Shown piece after piece: positions 15,697 through 25,334 of a stretch of DNA of 64,000 bases. The first letter of the stretch is position 1; every line of letters starts with the position of its first letter. Source of the stretch: Fulvivirgaceae bacterium JP3-4 (lineage in GTDB: Bacteria; Bacteroidota; Bacteroidia; Cytophagales; Cyclobacteriaceae); NCBI GenBank assembly GCA_029309925.1, contig JARKND010000001.1:1240001-1304000 (forward strand), read 5' to 3'. Below the pieces are notes generated by a model, which was given only the letters and a program-made list of their open reading frames with translations, did not search any database and had not been told where the DNA came from. The position numbers and the translations under genes are program-made.

Positions 15697-17973
15697 ATGA
15701 CGCGCTTTTATATTCTTATTGTTGGTATTTGCCTTCTGGCTAACCTCCCGGTGATCGCCCAAAATCAGCCCGGCAAACAGTTGCATGTGAAGAAGGCCGC
15801 TGCACCCATCAAACTCGATGGTGTGCTCGATGAACCTGCGTGGATGGAAGCAGAAGCAGCCACAGGTTTTTTCATGAACTACCCGGTTGATTCCCTGGCG
15901 CCAACATTTCAGTCTGAGGCACGGATGACGTTTGACGAGCACTTCGTTTACATCTCATTTGTCTGCTTTGACGACTCAAGCCCGGATATCGTTCAATCGC
16001 TGAGGCGCGATATCGACTGGGACGTAAACGACAACATCGGAATCTATTTCGATCCTTTCAATGATTTCACTAACGGATTCTTTTTTACGATCACTCCGAT
16101 GGGCGTTCAGTCCGAGGGAATCATGTCTGGTGGAGGCTCGTCCGATGACAGCTTCAACGACAGCTGGGACAACAAGTGGTACTCAAAGGTTTCGAGACTG
16201 AACGACCGATGGATCGCAGAGCTTGCCATCCCGTTCAAAACGATCCGCTATAACCTCAACGAATGGAACGTGACTTTCCTTCGCAATGATGTAAAGCGCA
16301 ACCAGATCAGCAGCTGGATCTCCACACCTATTGCCTATATTCCCGCATCTTTTGCGTATACCGGAAAGGTTGTGTGGGATTCACCGCTTCCTTCTCCGAA
16401 ATCAAACGTGTCCTTCATACCTTATCTCTCAGGCTCAACCTTCCAGGACAATGAAGGCGAGAACCCGGGAGAATTCGATCATACTGCCAATGTTGGCTTT
16501 GACGCAAAAGTTGGTTTGACGCCTTCGGTGAACCTCGACCTCACAGTAAACCCGGACTTTTCACAAGTGGAAGTTGACCGGCAGGTGATTAACCTGACTC
16601 GTTTTGAATTTGGCTTCCCTGAAAGACGTCAGTTCTTCCTTGAAAACAACGACTTATTTTCGCAGCCGGGATTTCCGGATTCGCGTCCGTTCTTTTCCAG
16701 GCGCATAGGGTTGGCGTTGGACTCCACGGATAAGATTCAGCGCGTTCCAATACTTTATGGAGCAAGGGTGAGCGGGAAGCTCGGAGAAGACTGGCGCATC
16801 GGACTCATGAACATGCAGACCACGGAGAAGACTTCCCTGGGTTTGCCGAGTCAGAATTATTCGGTGGGCGTTGTTCAGCGACAGATTTTCGCCAGATCAA
16901 ATATTGGTTTCGTTTTCGTGAACAAGCAATCTCTCGGGCTTGGTGAATATGACAAGTCGAGGTTCTATCACAAATCACTGTTGCGCGAACGGGTGGTTGG
17001 AAGTGACACCATCACCACACTGAATAAATTCAACCGCGTCTATGGCGTTGATTTTAACCTGAACACGAAAGACAATCGCTGGCAGGGAGATGTTTTTTAT
17101 CATCGCTCTGCCGACAGCTACAAGCAGGACGAAAATTATTCGTTCGGAGCATTTGTCGGATATTTCACACGCAACCTGAATGTTTTTGTGGGGCAGCAGG
17201 GGCTTGGTGAAAATTACAATGCAGAAGTCGGCTTCGTTCCATCACTCGATGTCTATCCCGGAATGTACGGTGGTTTCACGCAAATCGAGTACAAGATTTA
17301 TCCGAAGAACAGCAAGATCGCAGTGATGGGACCGACCGCGGGTGTTGATTACATCATGAATCCGAATTCAGCTCTGCTCACTGACAAGGTTTTTCGATTT
17401 GATTATGCGATCAGTTTTCTGAATACATCAAGCTTCAGGATCGCAGCGAATAATACATTTCAGCGTTTGCCGGAAGATTTTAATCCACTCGATCCAAAAG
17501 GTGATTCTACATTGCTTGCAGGTCAGTCATTTACATGGAATCAGATCGGGATGGAGTACCGGTCTGATACTCGAAAGACCTTTAATTACGCGATCGAAAG
17601 TATGTATGGCGGGTTTTATAGCGGTAAGCTCGTGAGTATGGGAGGGGAAATAAATGCACGTTATCAACCCTTTGGAAGTTTGTCGATCCGCGCTGACTAC
17701 AGCTACCTCAACTTTCACGAAAAGTACGGAAAAGCCGGTTTTTTGCTCATTGGGCCACGTTTAGACCTGACTTTTACGGATAAATTATTCCTCACTACTT
17801 TTGCGCAGTATAACGATCGTGACGACAACGTTAACCTGAATGCCAGATTTCAATGGAGGTTTAAACCGGCATCAGATTTTTTTGTTGTTTATACCGAGAA
17901 TTATCTCCCGGCTGGAGTCACCAGCAAGAACCGGGCACTTGTTTTAAAACTTACGTACTGGCTTAACCTTTAA
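15697..17973 (+). CDS. DUF5916 outer-membrane protein with CBM9-like N-terminal domain
   Basis: The 758-residue protein has a signal peptide (to PVIAQ). Residues about 30-220 resemble family 9 carbohydrate-binding modules (IKLDGVLDEPAWMEAE, FVYISFVCFDD, NDNIGIYFDPFND). The remaining about 500 residues form the DUF5916 part, rich in alternating Tyr/Phe/Asn strands (VNLDLTVNPDFSQVEVD, FPERRQFFLENNDLF, and a C-terminus VLKLTYWLNL) that predicts an outer-membrane beta barrel. Its biochemical job is not known. The aromatic C-terminal residue is typical of barrel proteins. Confidence 0.88.
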   Translation: MTRFYILIVGICLLANLPVIAQNQPGKQLHVKKAAAPIKLDGVLDEPAWMEAEAATGFFMNYPVDSLAPTFQSEARMTFDEHFVYISFVCFDDSSPDIVQSLRRDIDWDVNDNIGIYFDPFNDFTNGFFFTITPMGVQSEGIMSGGGSSDDSFNDSWDNKWYSKVSRLNDRWIAELAIPFKTIRYNLNEWNVTFLRNDVKRNQISSWISTPIAYIPASFAYTGKVVWDSPLPSPKSNVSFIPYLSGSTFQDNEGENPGEFDHTANVGFDAKVGLTPSVNLDLTVNPDFSQVEVDRQVINLTRFEFGFPERRQFFLENNDLFSQPGFPDSRPFFSRRIGLALDSTDKIQRVPILYGARVSGKLGEDWRIGLMNMQTTEKTSLGLPSQNYSVGVVQRQIFARSNIGFVFVNKQSLGLGEYDKSRFYHKSLLRERVVGSDTITTLNKFNRVYGVDFNLNTKDNRWQGDVFYHRSADSYKQDENYSFGAFVGYFTRNLNVFVGQQGLGENYNAEVGFVPSLDVYPGMYGGFTQIEYKIYPKNSKIAVMGPTAGVDYIMNPNSALLTDKVFRFDYAISFLNTSSFRIAANNTFQRLPEDFNPLDPKGDSTLLAGQSFTWNQIGMEYRSDTRKTFNYAIESMYGGFYSGKLVSMGGEINARYQPFGSLSIRADYSYLNFHEKYGKAGFLLIGPRLDLTFTDKLFLTTFAQYNDRDDNVNLNARFQWRFKPASDFFVVYTENYLPAGVTSKNRALVLKLTYWLNL

Positions 17974-18005
17974 TATAGCCAGGACGACAAACGTTGTTTT
18001 TCGCT

Positions 18006-19139
18006 ATGGCATTTGGATTTTTTAAGAAGTCAGACAAAACAGAAAAGAAAGAGCAGACTCCCGCTTCTTCAGGCGGACCACATTACTATGATCTGAACGT
18101 AAAGCAGGTTATTCATGAAACGAAAGAAGCCATCACCATTGTGTTTGAGCAGCCTGCACAGAAGATACAATATAAAGCCGGACAGTTTTTAACACTGATC
18201 ATCCCGGTTCAGGGCAAAGAAGTTCGCAGAGCATACTCACTATGCAGCTCACCTTTTGTTGATCAGGATCTGGCAGTTACTGTAAAGCGTGTTGAGAATG
18301 GATTGATGTCGAACTGGCTTGCAGATAACCTGAAACCAGGTTTGAAGATCAAGGTGATGGAGCCGATGGGGCAGTTCACCACGGAGTTCAGCAAAAGCAA
18401 AAAGCGCCATCTCATCATGTTTGCCGGAGGATCCGGGATAACACCGATGATGTCAATCATCAAAAGTATCCTTACCCAGGAACCTGACAGCATAGTCTCT
18501 CTCATCTATTGTAACCGCGATATCGACAGCATCATTTTTAAAGATGCGCTCGAAAAAATGTCAACTCAGGACGAAGGTCGCTTGCATGTCATTCACATTC
18601 TCGACACAGCGCCTATGAACTGGCAGGGGTATTCGGGCTTGTTGAATCACGAAATGCTGACGAAACTTTTCGAGCGAATTCCAGACTGGGGCATTGCCGA
18701 CACCACCTATCTCATGTGTGGTCCTGAAGGCATGATGAAAAATGTCGAGTCGTTGCTGGCGATGCGTCAGATCCCGTCAACCAAGATTTTTAAAGAGAGT
18801 TTCGTACAGGGAACGATCGATAAAAAAGACAAAGCAGAAGCCGTTGCTGAATCCACTGAGCTGAAGGAGCGCGAAGTCACAATCCGGTATGATGGCCAGG
18901 AGTATAAAGTTGTGGTTCCTCCAAACAAGGCCATCCTCGAAACTGCACTTGACCAGGGAATCGATCTTCCGTATTCATGCCAGAGCGGACTGTGCACGGC
19001 CTGTCGTGGAAAAGCACTGTCCGGTAAAGTCAAGCTTGATGAAGAAGAAGGTCTCTCAGCATCAGAGCGTGCCGAGGGTTATGTGCTTACCTGCGTAGGC
19101 CATCCGCTGACGGACGATGTGGTGATCGAGATTGGCTAA
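18006..19139 (+). CDS. PaaE-like flavin reductase with C-terminal 2Fe-2S ferredoxin domain
   Basis: From the ATG at 18006 the protein has 377 residues. The order of domains is: an FAD-binding barrel with RAYSLCSSP, an NAD(P)H-binding domain with GGSGITPMMSII and a CGPEGMM motif, then a plant-type 2Fe-2S ferredoxin with cysteines in CQSGLCTAC and a fourth in LTCVGHP. Such proteins feed electrons from NAD(P)H to an oxygenase or other redox partner. PaaE serves phenylacetyl-CoA epoxidase, but no paaABCD genes are present here, so the partner is unknown. The 32-bp gap behind the DUF5916 gene allows co-transcription. Confidence 0.9.
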   Translation: MAFGFFKKSDKTEKKEQTPASSGGPHYYDLNVKQVIHETKEAITIVFEQPAQKIQYKAGQFLTLIIPVQGKEVRRAYSLCSSPFVDQDLAVTVKRVENGLMSNWLADNLKPGLKIKVMEPMGQFTTEFSKSKKRHLIMFAGGSGITPMMSIIKSILTQEPDSIVSLIYCNRDIDSIIFKDALEKMSTQDEGRLHVIHILDTAPMNWQGYSGLLNHEMLTKLFERIPDWGIADTTYLMCGPEGMMKNVESLLAMRQIPSTKIFKESFVQGTIDKKDKAEAVAESTELKEREVTIRYDGQEYKVVVPPNKAILETALDQGIDLPYSCQSGLCTACRGKALSGKVKLDEEEGLSASERAEGYVLTCVGHPLTDDVVIEIG

Positions 19140-19150
19140 GACATTGCCAG

Positions 19151-20143
19151 CTAATCCGTGCCGATGTTGTGTTTTTCATTTGACTCAACATTCTCCACGC
19201 TCCATACTATTCTCTTTTTGAACGTGTGATAACGCACGGGGCAATCTTCTTTGATGCAGATCGGACAGCCGATAGGCAGACATCCGTCTGAATGAACAAA
19301 GAACTCAATGGAACTCCCGAACTGGTCGCGCACGATCTTTCCAAGTTTGTCAATTTCCGCGTGGGCTTCATGTACGTTCAGGTACCAGGGTACGGTAAGA
19401 TGACAGTCGATGTGAAGAACGCTTCCGTACTTGATGATGCGAAGGTTATGCAGGTCGACCCAGTTATTGCTTCTGCCGTTATCAAGCGCTTTGATCATCT
19501 GGGCCAGCAGCTGCTGGTCGCGCTCATCCATGATTCCTGCCAGCGATGTGCGGAGAATTCTGAAGCCTGTGTAAAGTATGAAGAAGCTGAAGGCAAGGGC
19601 TACTGCGCTGTCAAGCCACAGAATGTCTGTGATGTAGATCAGGCCGAGACCGAGCAATATCCCCAGCGTTGTGTAAGTGTCGGACTGCAGGTGCTTTCCG
19701 CTTGCCTGCAATGCGAGTGAGCTATTCTTTTTCCCGGTGCGGACGCAAATTGCTCCTACTATAAAGTTTGCAGCTGCGGTTACCGCGATGAGGATGATAC
19801 CGACATCGAGTTGCTGCAGGGGTTGAGGTGTAACCAGATTTCGCAATGCCTCAATGATGATCAGCACGCCAGCGACAACGATCATGACGCCTTCTACCGC
19901 TGCGGAAATAAATTCAATCTTGCCGTGACCGTATGGATGGTCTGCGTCACGCGGTTTTGCTGAGAGCGTCAGACTATAAAGACCAAAAAATCCCGCCACA
20001 ACGTTGACGATACCTTCGAGAGCGTCAGTCAGAACAGCAACCGAATTTGTGAGATAATAGGCGATCAGTTTGACAACCAGCAATGTCACCGACAGGATTG
20101 CCACCCATTTCTGAATCCGAATGTTTTGCCTTGCTGCGTCCAA
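19151..20143 (-). CDS. Cation diffusion facilitator (CDF) metal exporter with Cys-rich tail
   Basis: The 330-residue protein has about six membrane helices and the CDF signatures SVAVLTDALEGIVN and DADHPYGHGKIEF, whose Asp/His residues bind transported Zn, Fe, Mn or similar ions. A cytoplasmic domain follows (about 210-295). The C-terminus has a Cys cluster, C-x4-C-x2-C-x4-C, near residues 292-305 that could bind metal. The start is a TTG directly after the TAG of the upstream gene (no intervening base), so translation is probably coupled. Metal specificity cannot be read safely. Confidence 0.9.
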   Translation of the reverse strand: MDAARQNIRIQKWVAILSVTLLVVKLIAYYLTNSVAVLTDALEGIVNVVAGFFGLYSLTLSAKPRDADHPYGHGKIEFISAAVEGVMIVVAGVLIIIEALRNLVTPQPLQQLDVGIILIAVTAAANFIVGAICVRTGKKNSSLALQASGKHLQSDTYTTLGILLGLGLIYITDILWLDSAVALAFSFFILYTGFRILRTSLAGIMDERDQQLLAQMIKALDNGRSNNWVDLHNLRIIKYGSVLHIDCHLTVPWYLNVHEAHAEIDKLGKIVRDQFGSSIEFFVHSDGCLPIGCPICIKEDCPVRYHTFKKRIVWSVENVESNEKHNIGTD

Positions 20144-20401
20144 CTATTTCTGCGTAACGTTTTTCTTCATCAAAACTCTGCCGATAGCAATTAAAGCAAT
20201 CAAAACCCACACCACGTTGATGAATGCGCTCGCGTATGCTGCTTTGTAAACCGTGTACACAATGAGCGCAAGTCCTCCGGTCAGGTTCAGGAGGTAAAAC
20301 ACCATCGAGTCAGAACGTAACCTCTGGTAGCTGTTGAGCGCATATGCCAGCAACACTTCTATTGAGCCGATCCAGCCGACTATTTCAATTAACAAATTCA
20401 T
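20144..20401 (-). CDS. Small CBU_0592-like integral membrane protein
   Basis: The 85-residue protein has three predicted membrane helices: IEIVGWIGSIEVLLAYAL, MVFYLLNLTGGLALIVYTV and AFINVVWVLIALIAIGRVL. The phrase LNLTGG and spacing are like the CBU_0592 family, small PQ-loop-like membrane proteins of unknown function. It ends exactly where the CDF exporter begins, so the two are one operon. Confidence 0.78.
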   Translation of the reverse strand: MNLLIEIVGWIGSIEVLLAYALNSYQRLRSDSMVFYLLNLTGGLALIVYTVYKAAYASAFINVVWVLIALIAIGRVLMKKNVTQK

Positions 20402-20410
20402 AAAGAGCTT

Positions 20411-20512
20411 TGGCGTTTAGCTATTGGCCGTTGGCTGTTGGAGTGGTGATAAACTGTTTTATTCCGATCGGAGAAAATGATTTCGTCATGTTGATGGAAC
20501 AGCTAAAAGCCA
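20411..20512. repeat. Inverted TGGCGTTTAGCT / AGCTAAAAGCCA pair
   Basis: Arms at 20411-20422 and 20501-20512 match at 11 of 12 positions across a 78-bp loop. Between them is a short direct word, TTGGCCGTTGGCTGTTGG. It fills most of the gap between two minus-strand genes. Confidence 0.6.
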
Positions 20513-20520
20513 GGCAGATG

Positions 20521-21528
20521 CTATCTCATCTTGAGCCTCAGCAGTTTATTCTTAGAGGTCATGAATAAAGTTTTGCCATCGTCTGCGAGTGCACAATTTG
20601 CTGTCGCATCCGGTAATCTTACTTTACCGATGACAGTTCCCTTCGAGTTGAAGATCCAGATTCCCCCGGGACCGCTCGCGAATACATTTCCGTCTTTATC
20701 AATTTTGAAACCGTCAGGCACTCCGGGGTTTGTTTCATTGACCATCGCTGTAGCATCGTAGAAGATGCGGGCATTTGCAAGTGAGTCTCCTGCGGTGATA
20801 TCGAAAACATACCATATGGCTTTCGCAGGATCTGAATTGGCAACGAGTAACGTCTTCTCGTCCGGGGCAAGTGCAATACCGTTCGGCTTGGTGAGTGAGT
20901 CAACAAGCACCGTCACCTTCCCATCGGTGCTTAGTTTATATACTCCGTTAAAAGGAATTTCTTTGTCGGGATCTTCATCAAGCTTTCTAAGCCCGTATGG
21001 AGGATCGGTAAAGAAAATATCTCCGTTGCTTCTTACGACAAGGTCATTCGGACTACTTAGGCGCTTGCCATCGAAGCGGTCTGCAAGGGTGCTGAATTTC
21101 GGTTCAGGTTTGTCGAACGTGCCATCGTATCTGGAGACCCTGCGATCACCATGCTGGCAGACCAGCAGATTGCCCTGCCTGTCCAGCGTAAGCCCATTCG
21201 CCCCAGGTTCGCGACTGACTGTAGGAGTTGTTCCGGTATATCCCGAAGGAGTCAGGAAAACTTCTACACCATTTTTTTCAGTCCATTTGTGAATGACATT
21301 ATTGGGAACGTCTGTGAACAACAGCATTTTCTGCGATTCAATCCACAGCGGACCTTCACTCCACGAGTAGCCTTCACCAAGCAACTCGATCTGGGCGTCC
21401 GCATTGATAAGCGCATCAATGGAAGGATCCATTCGCTCAACCGAGCCGAGGGATTCACCGCTTTGTTCTTTGGTAGCGGTGCAGGCAGCACAGAACAGTA
21501 ACGAGAGCGCAAGCAACTGATTTTTCAT
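20521..21528 (-). CDS. SMP-30/gluconolactonase-family lipoprotein
   Basis: From the ATG at 21528 the protein has 335 residues and a lipoprotein signal (LLALSLLFCAAC). The mature part is a six-bladed propeller of the SMP-30/gluconolactonase/LRE family, with SWSEGPLW, GANGLTLDRQGNLLVCQHGDRRV, LSSPNDLVVRSNGDIFFTDPPYG and KPNGIALAPDEKTL, which include the metal-binding Glu, Asn and Asp positions. It probably hydrolyses a sugar lactone in the periplasm. A 20-residue extension is open upstream but would spoil the signal peptide. Confidence 0.9.
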   Translation of the reverse strand: MKNQLLALSLLFCAACTATKEQSGESLGSVERMDPSIDALINADAQIELLGEGYSWSEGPLWIESQKMLLFTDVPNNVIHKWTEKNGVEVFLTPSGYTGTTPTVSREPGANGLTLDRQGNLLVCQHGDRRVSRYDGTFDKPEPKFSTLADRFDGKRLSSPNDLVVRSNGDIFFTDPPYGLRKLDEDPDKEIPFNGVYKLSTDGKVTVLVDSLTKPNGIALAPDEKTLLVANSDPAKAIWYVFDITAGDSLANARIFYDATAMVNETNPGVPDGFKIDKDGNVFASGPGGIWIFNSKGTVIGKVRLPDATANCALADDGKTLFMTSKNKLLRLKMR

Positions 21529-21615
21529 AGGACAAGCATTTAGGCGCGACAAGATAAAAAATAAAACGATCCCCCGCGGTTTGAGCACAGGAGATCGTAG
21601 GTGTATCTAAAAAAA

Positions 21616-22362
21616 CTAATTGAGCGCAGGTTGGTTCACCTTTTCTGCTGCGAAAAGTTGTTTCAGCGAGAAGAAATGCAAGGTATAAGCCAGGGGAACT
21701 AAGAAGCCAGGCAGGAAACAGATAGGGAAGGTGGCAACCGCCTCACTTGAAGGACCTTCCATAAATACCCGGATCGGTGAAGGCGTGGATAGAAACGCAA
21801 TGGTCACGATATTGATCAGCAGTCCGAGGCAGGCAAAATTCCACACGATCGCGATGGTCTTTGAAATTTTTTGTCTCTGTAGTGCCCATGAAACGAAAGG
21901 CGCAGTCAATCCCGCAAGGATATCAAAGTTTCTGCCCTCGAAGCTCATCTGCTCCGGAATCACGTTGCCAACAAACAAACCCCACAGAAGCAATTCCACA
22001 AACACACGGAAATTCTGCAATACGATGATTCTTTCAGGCGGGATCTGCGCAAGGATTTGCGCCAGTCCCTTCGAAAAAATCACGAGCATCAGGATTGTTA
22101 CGAGTGGGACAATCAGTATTGGGGCGAAATTGAATGGAAAGTTTTCAAAATTACCCATGGCACCACTGGCAGACCAGATGGAAAGAAAAACAAACCAGAT
22201 CAGGATTGTGCCTAAGATCAGGTTGAAAACCCGTTGTTTAGACGAGGCGCTCCAGTTTGTGTGATCAATGCCGTAGCGCAGCGTGCGCATCAGAAAATAA
22301 AGGAAAATCACTGTCAGAGCAGCGAAACCAATTTGTGATAGAAGCAGGAGGTTGGCGTTCAT
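21616..22362 (-). CDS. Integral membrane protein of unknown function
   Basis: The 248-residue protein has about seven hydrophobic helices (for example IGFAALTVIFLYFLMRTL, LILGTILIWFVFLSIW, FAPILIVPLVTILMLVIF). No transporter or enzyme motif is visible. It ends about 90 bases upstream of the SMP-30 gene on the same strand. I do not recognise the family. Confidence 0.75.
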   Translation of the reverse strand: MNANLLLLSQIGFAALTVIFLYFLMRTLRYGIDHTNWSASSKQRVFNLILGTILIWFVFLSIWSASGAMGNFENFPFNFAPILIVPLVTILMLVIFSKGLAQILAQIPPERIIVLQNFRVFVELLLWGLFVGNVIPEQMSFEGRNFDILAGLTAPFVSWALQRQKISKTIAIVWNFACLGLLINIVTIAFLSTPSPIRVFMEGPSSEAVATFPICFLPGFLVPLAYTLHFFSLKQLFAAEKVNQPALN

Positions 22363-22437
22363 AATATTGAATTTACATAATTCAACGATTTTCGCCTGCG
22401 GACTGAAATGACAAAAATTGCTAATTCGCCTTACCCG

Positions 22438-23364
22438 TTATCGGATCTGGGTTGGATAGCACCCGGTATGATTAAAGTACAGCCTGCTGAAAGTTGAACT
22501 GTCGCGGAAACCCAGGCTTCTGGAAATTTCCTTCACTTCGAGTTTGGTATTCGAGAGAAGGGATGTTGCGTGTTTTATTTTGACTTCGTTGACGAACTGA
22601 TGCGGTGTCTTTCCAAAGGCAACCTTGAACAAGCGCAAGAAATGAAACTTCGAAAGACAACTTATTCCCGCGAGGTCATCGAGCGAGATGTCGCGATCCA
22701 AATTCGAATAGATGTAATCCGTTGCGTCTGCCATCCGCCTGAAGATTTCTTTTCGTGTTACATTTTTGACAGACGGGAGCATCGACTCCGATTTCCGCAA
22801 CTGTTTATCCTCAATGAGTAATCGCGTCAACACCTCAAAAAGTTTTTCTTCCTCTCTCAGTTTATCGTTTGCACAATGCTTGAGATCGTTGAAAAGGAGC
22901 TGAAGATCGGCACTTACCTCGTAAAGCTTATTGTGGAGTTCAACGCGGGTGAATGGCCGAGTGAAAATCGATTCGTCCAGAAGTTTTTCAGCGGAGTTGC
23001 TCAATGATCGGGAGGCCTGGTCTATCCAATAGTCACCAAAATGTATGTTGAGGGTCTCGGTTTGTTCTTTCTTTTCAATTTCCAGTGTGTAACGCTGATC
23101 AGCATTTGAGATGTAAAAATAGCCCGGGTTTACCTTCGTTCGTTTCGAACCTGTGTGCACGTGGCTTGCGCCAGATAAATTTGTGAACAGGGAAAGCGGG
23201 CCGCGAATGTTGTCGCGAAAGATGTCTTTGGTTGAAACGTTGAGTACTACGGTGGGCCAGCCCGTACCAGGCAGTTCCCGCCCCTGCCACGCCTGCCGGT
23301 TGGCAAAGTTTGATTCTGACTGGTTTTTCAGCCATTGTAGGTCGGGAAACTGATTGAAAACCAT
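22438..23364 (-). CDS. AraC-family transcription regulator
   Basis: From the ATG at 23364 the protein has 308 residues (another ATG at 23433 is open). The C-terminal 100 residues hold two helix-turn-helix units: ISLDDLAGISCLSKFHFLRLF followed by FGKTPHQFVNEVKIKHA, and VKEISRSLGFRDSSTFSRLYF before HTGCYPTQIR. The N-terminal about 180 residues form a cupin-like effector domain (SLFTNLSGASHVHTG, KVNPGYFYISN). It is divergent from the M3 peptidase gene; its target and ligand are unknown. Confidence 0.9.
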   Translation of the reverse strand: MVFNQFPDLQWLKNQSESNFANRQAWQGRELPGTGWPTVVLNVSTKDIFRDNIRGPLSLFTNLSGASHVHTGSKRTKVNPGYFYISNADQRYTLEIEKKEQTETLNIHFGDYWIDQASRSLSNSAEKLLDESIFTRPFTRVELHNKLYEVSADLQLLFNDLKHCANDKLREEEKLFEVLTRLLIEDKQLRKSESMLPSVKNVTRKEIFRRMADATDYIYSNLDRDISLDDLAGISCLSKFHFLRLFKVAFGKTPHQFVNEVKIKHATSLLSNTKLEVKEISRSLGFRDSSTFSRLYFNHTGCYPTQIR

Positions 23365-23496
23365 ATTTGTTAATGTACGAATAAAGCGGCCGAAGGTTAG
23401 CCGGATGAGCCGCGGATATTTTAACCGTTTCATGCAAACATTCCGGATGATGTTGCCTGATTTTCATATTTTGCCACCATTAAAAAAATGTACGTC

Positions 23497-25215
23497 ATGA
23501 CTGAAACGCTCGAGATTCCAAAGCGCCCTACCAGAAAATTTTTGCCTGACAATTTTGCTGTGACCTCGTGGGATGTGCTGAAACCATACTTCGACCGGCT
23601 GCTGGAAAACAAAATTTCTTCGCTCGCAGAACTGAAACAGTGGTTCCTCGACCGCAGCGAACTCGAATCTGTTATCTCGGAAGATCTGGCGTGGCGTTAC
23701 ATCCGCATGACGTGTTATACGGGGAACAAGGAATATCTAAGCGCCTACCAGGACTTCATTCAGAACATTCAGCCTCAGATCGCGCCTGTGTCTGACGCGC
23801 TTAACAAAAAAGCTGCTGCGTCCGAATATCTCGATGCGCTTTCACAGCAGGAGGGTTACGGCATACTGATCCGGAATCTGAAAAAGGACATTGAAATTTT
23901 CCGCGAAGAGAACGTACCACTCTTTACAGAGATCGCCACGCTTGCGCAAAAGTATGCGCAGATCTCAGGGGCGATGACGGTTAATGTTGACGGCAAAGAG
24001 ATGACGCTGCAGCAGGCTTCGGTTTTTCTGATGTCACCGGATCGCAAGAAAAGAGAAGAAGTATACCATAAAGTTGCGGAGCGCAGACTCGTAGATCGCG
24101 ATCAGCTCGATGAGCTCTTTACTTCGCTCATCAAACTTCGCCACCAGGTAGCTGTGAATGCGGGTTTCAAAAACTTCCGCGACTACATGTTCAAGGCTTT
24201 GGGGAGGTTCGATTATACTCCCGAGGATTGTTTTAAATTCCATGAAGCTATCCAGCACGAGATCGTTCCGCTTCTCAACGATTTTGCAAAGCAGCGCAAA
24301 GCCTCACTAAAGCTGGATTCACTCAGACCGTGGGACAAAGCAGTCGATCCGGAAGGAAAAGACGCGCTGAAACCATTTACCAGCGGGAAGGAACTCACTG
24401 AAAAAACAATTGAAGTATTTCAAAAGCTCGATCCGTTTCTCGGTCAGTGCCTGGCGATCATGAAAGCGATGGGACATCTTGATCTGGAGTCGCGCATCGG
24501 CAAGGCACCGGGCGGGTACAACTATCCGCTGGCAGAAATCGGAGTACCGTTTATTTTTATGAATGCGACTTCCACGCTTCGCGACATGGTTACAATCATG
24601 CACGAAGGAGGTCACGCCATTCACAACTTCCTTACACGCGATCTCGAGCTCAATGACTTCAAATCGACACCATCCGAAGTTGCGGAACTTGCATCGATGT
24701 CGATGGAGCTCATTTCAATGGAGCACTGGGATGTGTTCTTTACAGATCGCAATGAACTGCTTCGCGCGAAACGCGAACATCTCGAAGATAGCATTGAGAC
24801 ACTGCCATGGGTTGCCACCATCGACAAGTTTCAACACTGGATCTATGAAAATCCAAACCACACCACCGAAGAGCGCAGAAAGATGTGGAATAAAATTTTC
24901 GATCAGTTTACCGACAGTCACACCGATTGGTCGGGACTGGAAACTGCTAAAGACTATCTGTGGCAGAAGCAACTTCACCTGTATGAAGTTCCGTTCTATT
25001 ACATAGAATACGGCATGGCGCAGCTTGGTGCGATAGCGGTCTGGAGAAATTTCCGGAAGGACAAAACGTTGGGACTGCAGGGATATCAGAATGCGCTTAA
25101 GCTTGGATACCTCCGCACAATCCCGGAGATCTACAAGGCCGCGAATATCAAATTTGATTTCAGCCGTCCTTATATTAAAGAGCTGGTGAGTTTTGTACGG
25201 AGTGAGATTAGGTAA
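23497..25215 (+). CDS. M3-family oligoendopeptidase (PepF-like)
   Basis: From ATG 23497 the protein has 572 residues (an ATG at 23488 is also open). The zinc site HEGGH lies about residue 369-373, with the third ligand Glu in the following helix (LASMSMELISMEHW). The N-terminal helical domain and C-terminal YIEYGMAQLGAIAVWRNF segment are typical of oligoendopeptidase F. It cuts short peptides in the cytoplasm; no signal peptide is present. Monocistronic; followed by an AT-rich inverted repeat. Confidence 0.93.
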   Translation: MTETLEIPKRPTRKFLPDNFAVTSWDVLKPYFDRLLENKISSLAELKQWFLDRSELESVISEDLAWRYIRMTCYTGNKEYLSAYQDFIQNIQPQIAPVSDALNKKAAASEYLDALSQQEGYGILIRNLKKDIEIFREENVPLFTEIATLAQKYAQISGAMTVNVDGKEMTLQQASVFLMSPDRKKREEVYHKVAERRLVDRDQLDELFTSLIKLRHQVAVNAGFKNFRDYMFKALGRFDYTPEDCFKFHEAIQHEIVPLLNDFAKQRKASLKLDSLRPWDKAVDPEGKDALKPFTSGKELTEKTIEVFQKLDPFLGQCLAIMKAMGHLDLESRIGKAPGGYNYPLAEIGVPFIFMNATSTLRDMVTIMHEGGHAIHNFLTRDLELNDFKSTPSEVAELASMSMELISMEHWDVFFTDRNELLRAKREHLEDSIETLPWVATIDKFQHWIYENPNHTTEERRKMWNKIFDQFTDSHTDWSGLETAKDYLWQKQLHLYEVPFYYIEYGMAQLGAIAVWRNFRKDKTLGLQGYQNALKLGYLRTIPEIYKAANIKFDFSRPYIKELVSFVRSEIR

Positions 25216-25334
25216 TTTGAAATTTGATATTTGAAATTTTACATTTTAAATGCAGGCGGTTACGACACTGGAGCTGCAAGCATTGCGATGGTCTCTTAAA
25301 TTTCAAAATTCTAAAATGTCAAATTTAAAATTTC
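25216..25334. repeat. AT-rich inverted repeat of AAATTT words between convergent genes
   Basis: GAAATTTTACATTTTA (25233-25248) is mirrored at 25312-25334 by TAAAATGT and AAAATTTC, with a 7-nt AAATTTG-like insert in the right arm. Further AAATTTGA words flank the left arm. It spans the gap between the M3 peptidase and marR genes and probably acts as a two-way transcription stop. Confidence 0.65.
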
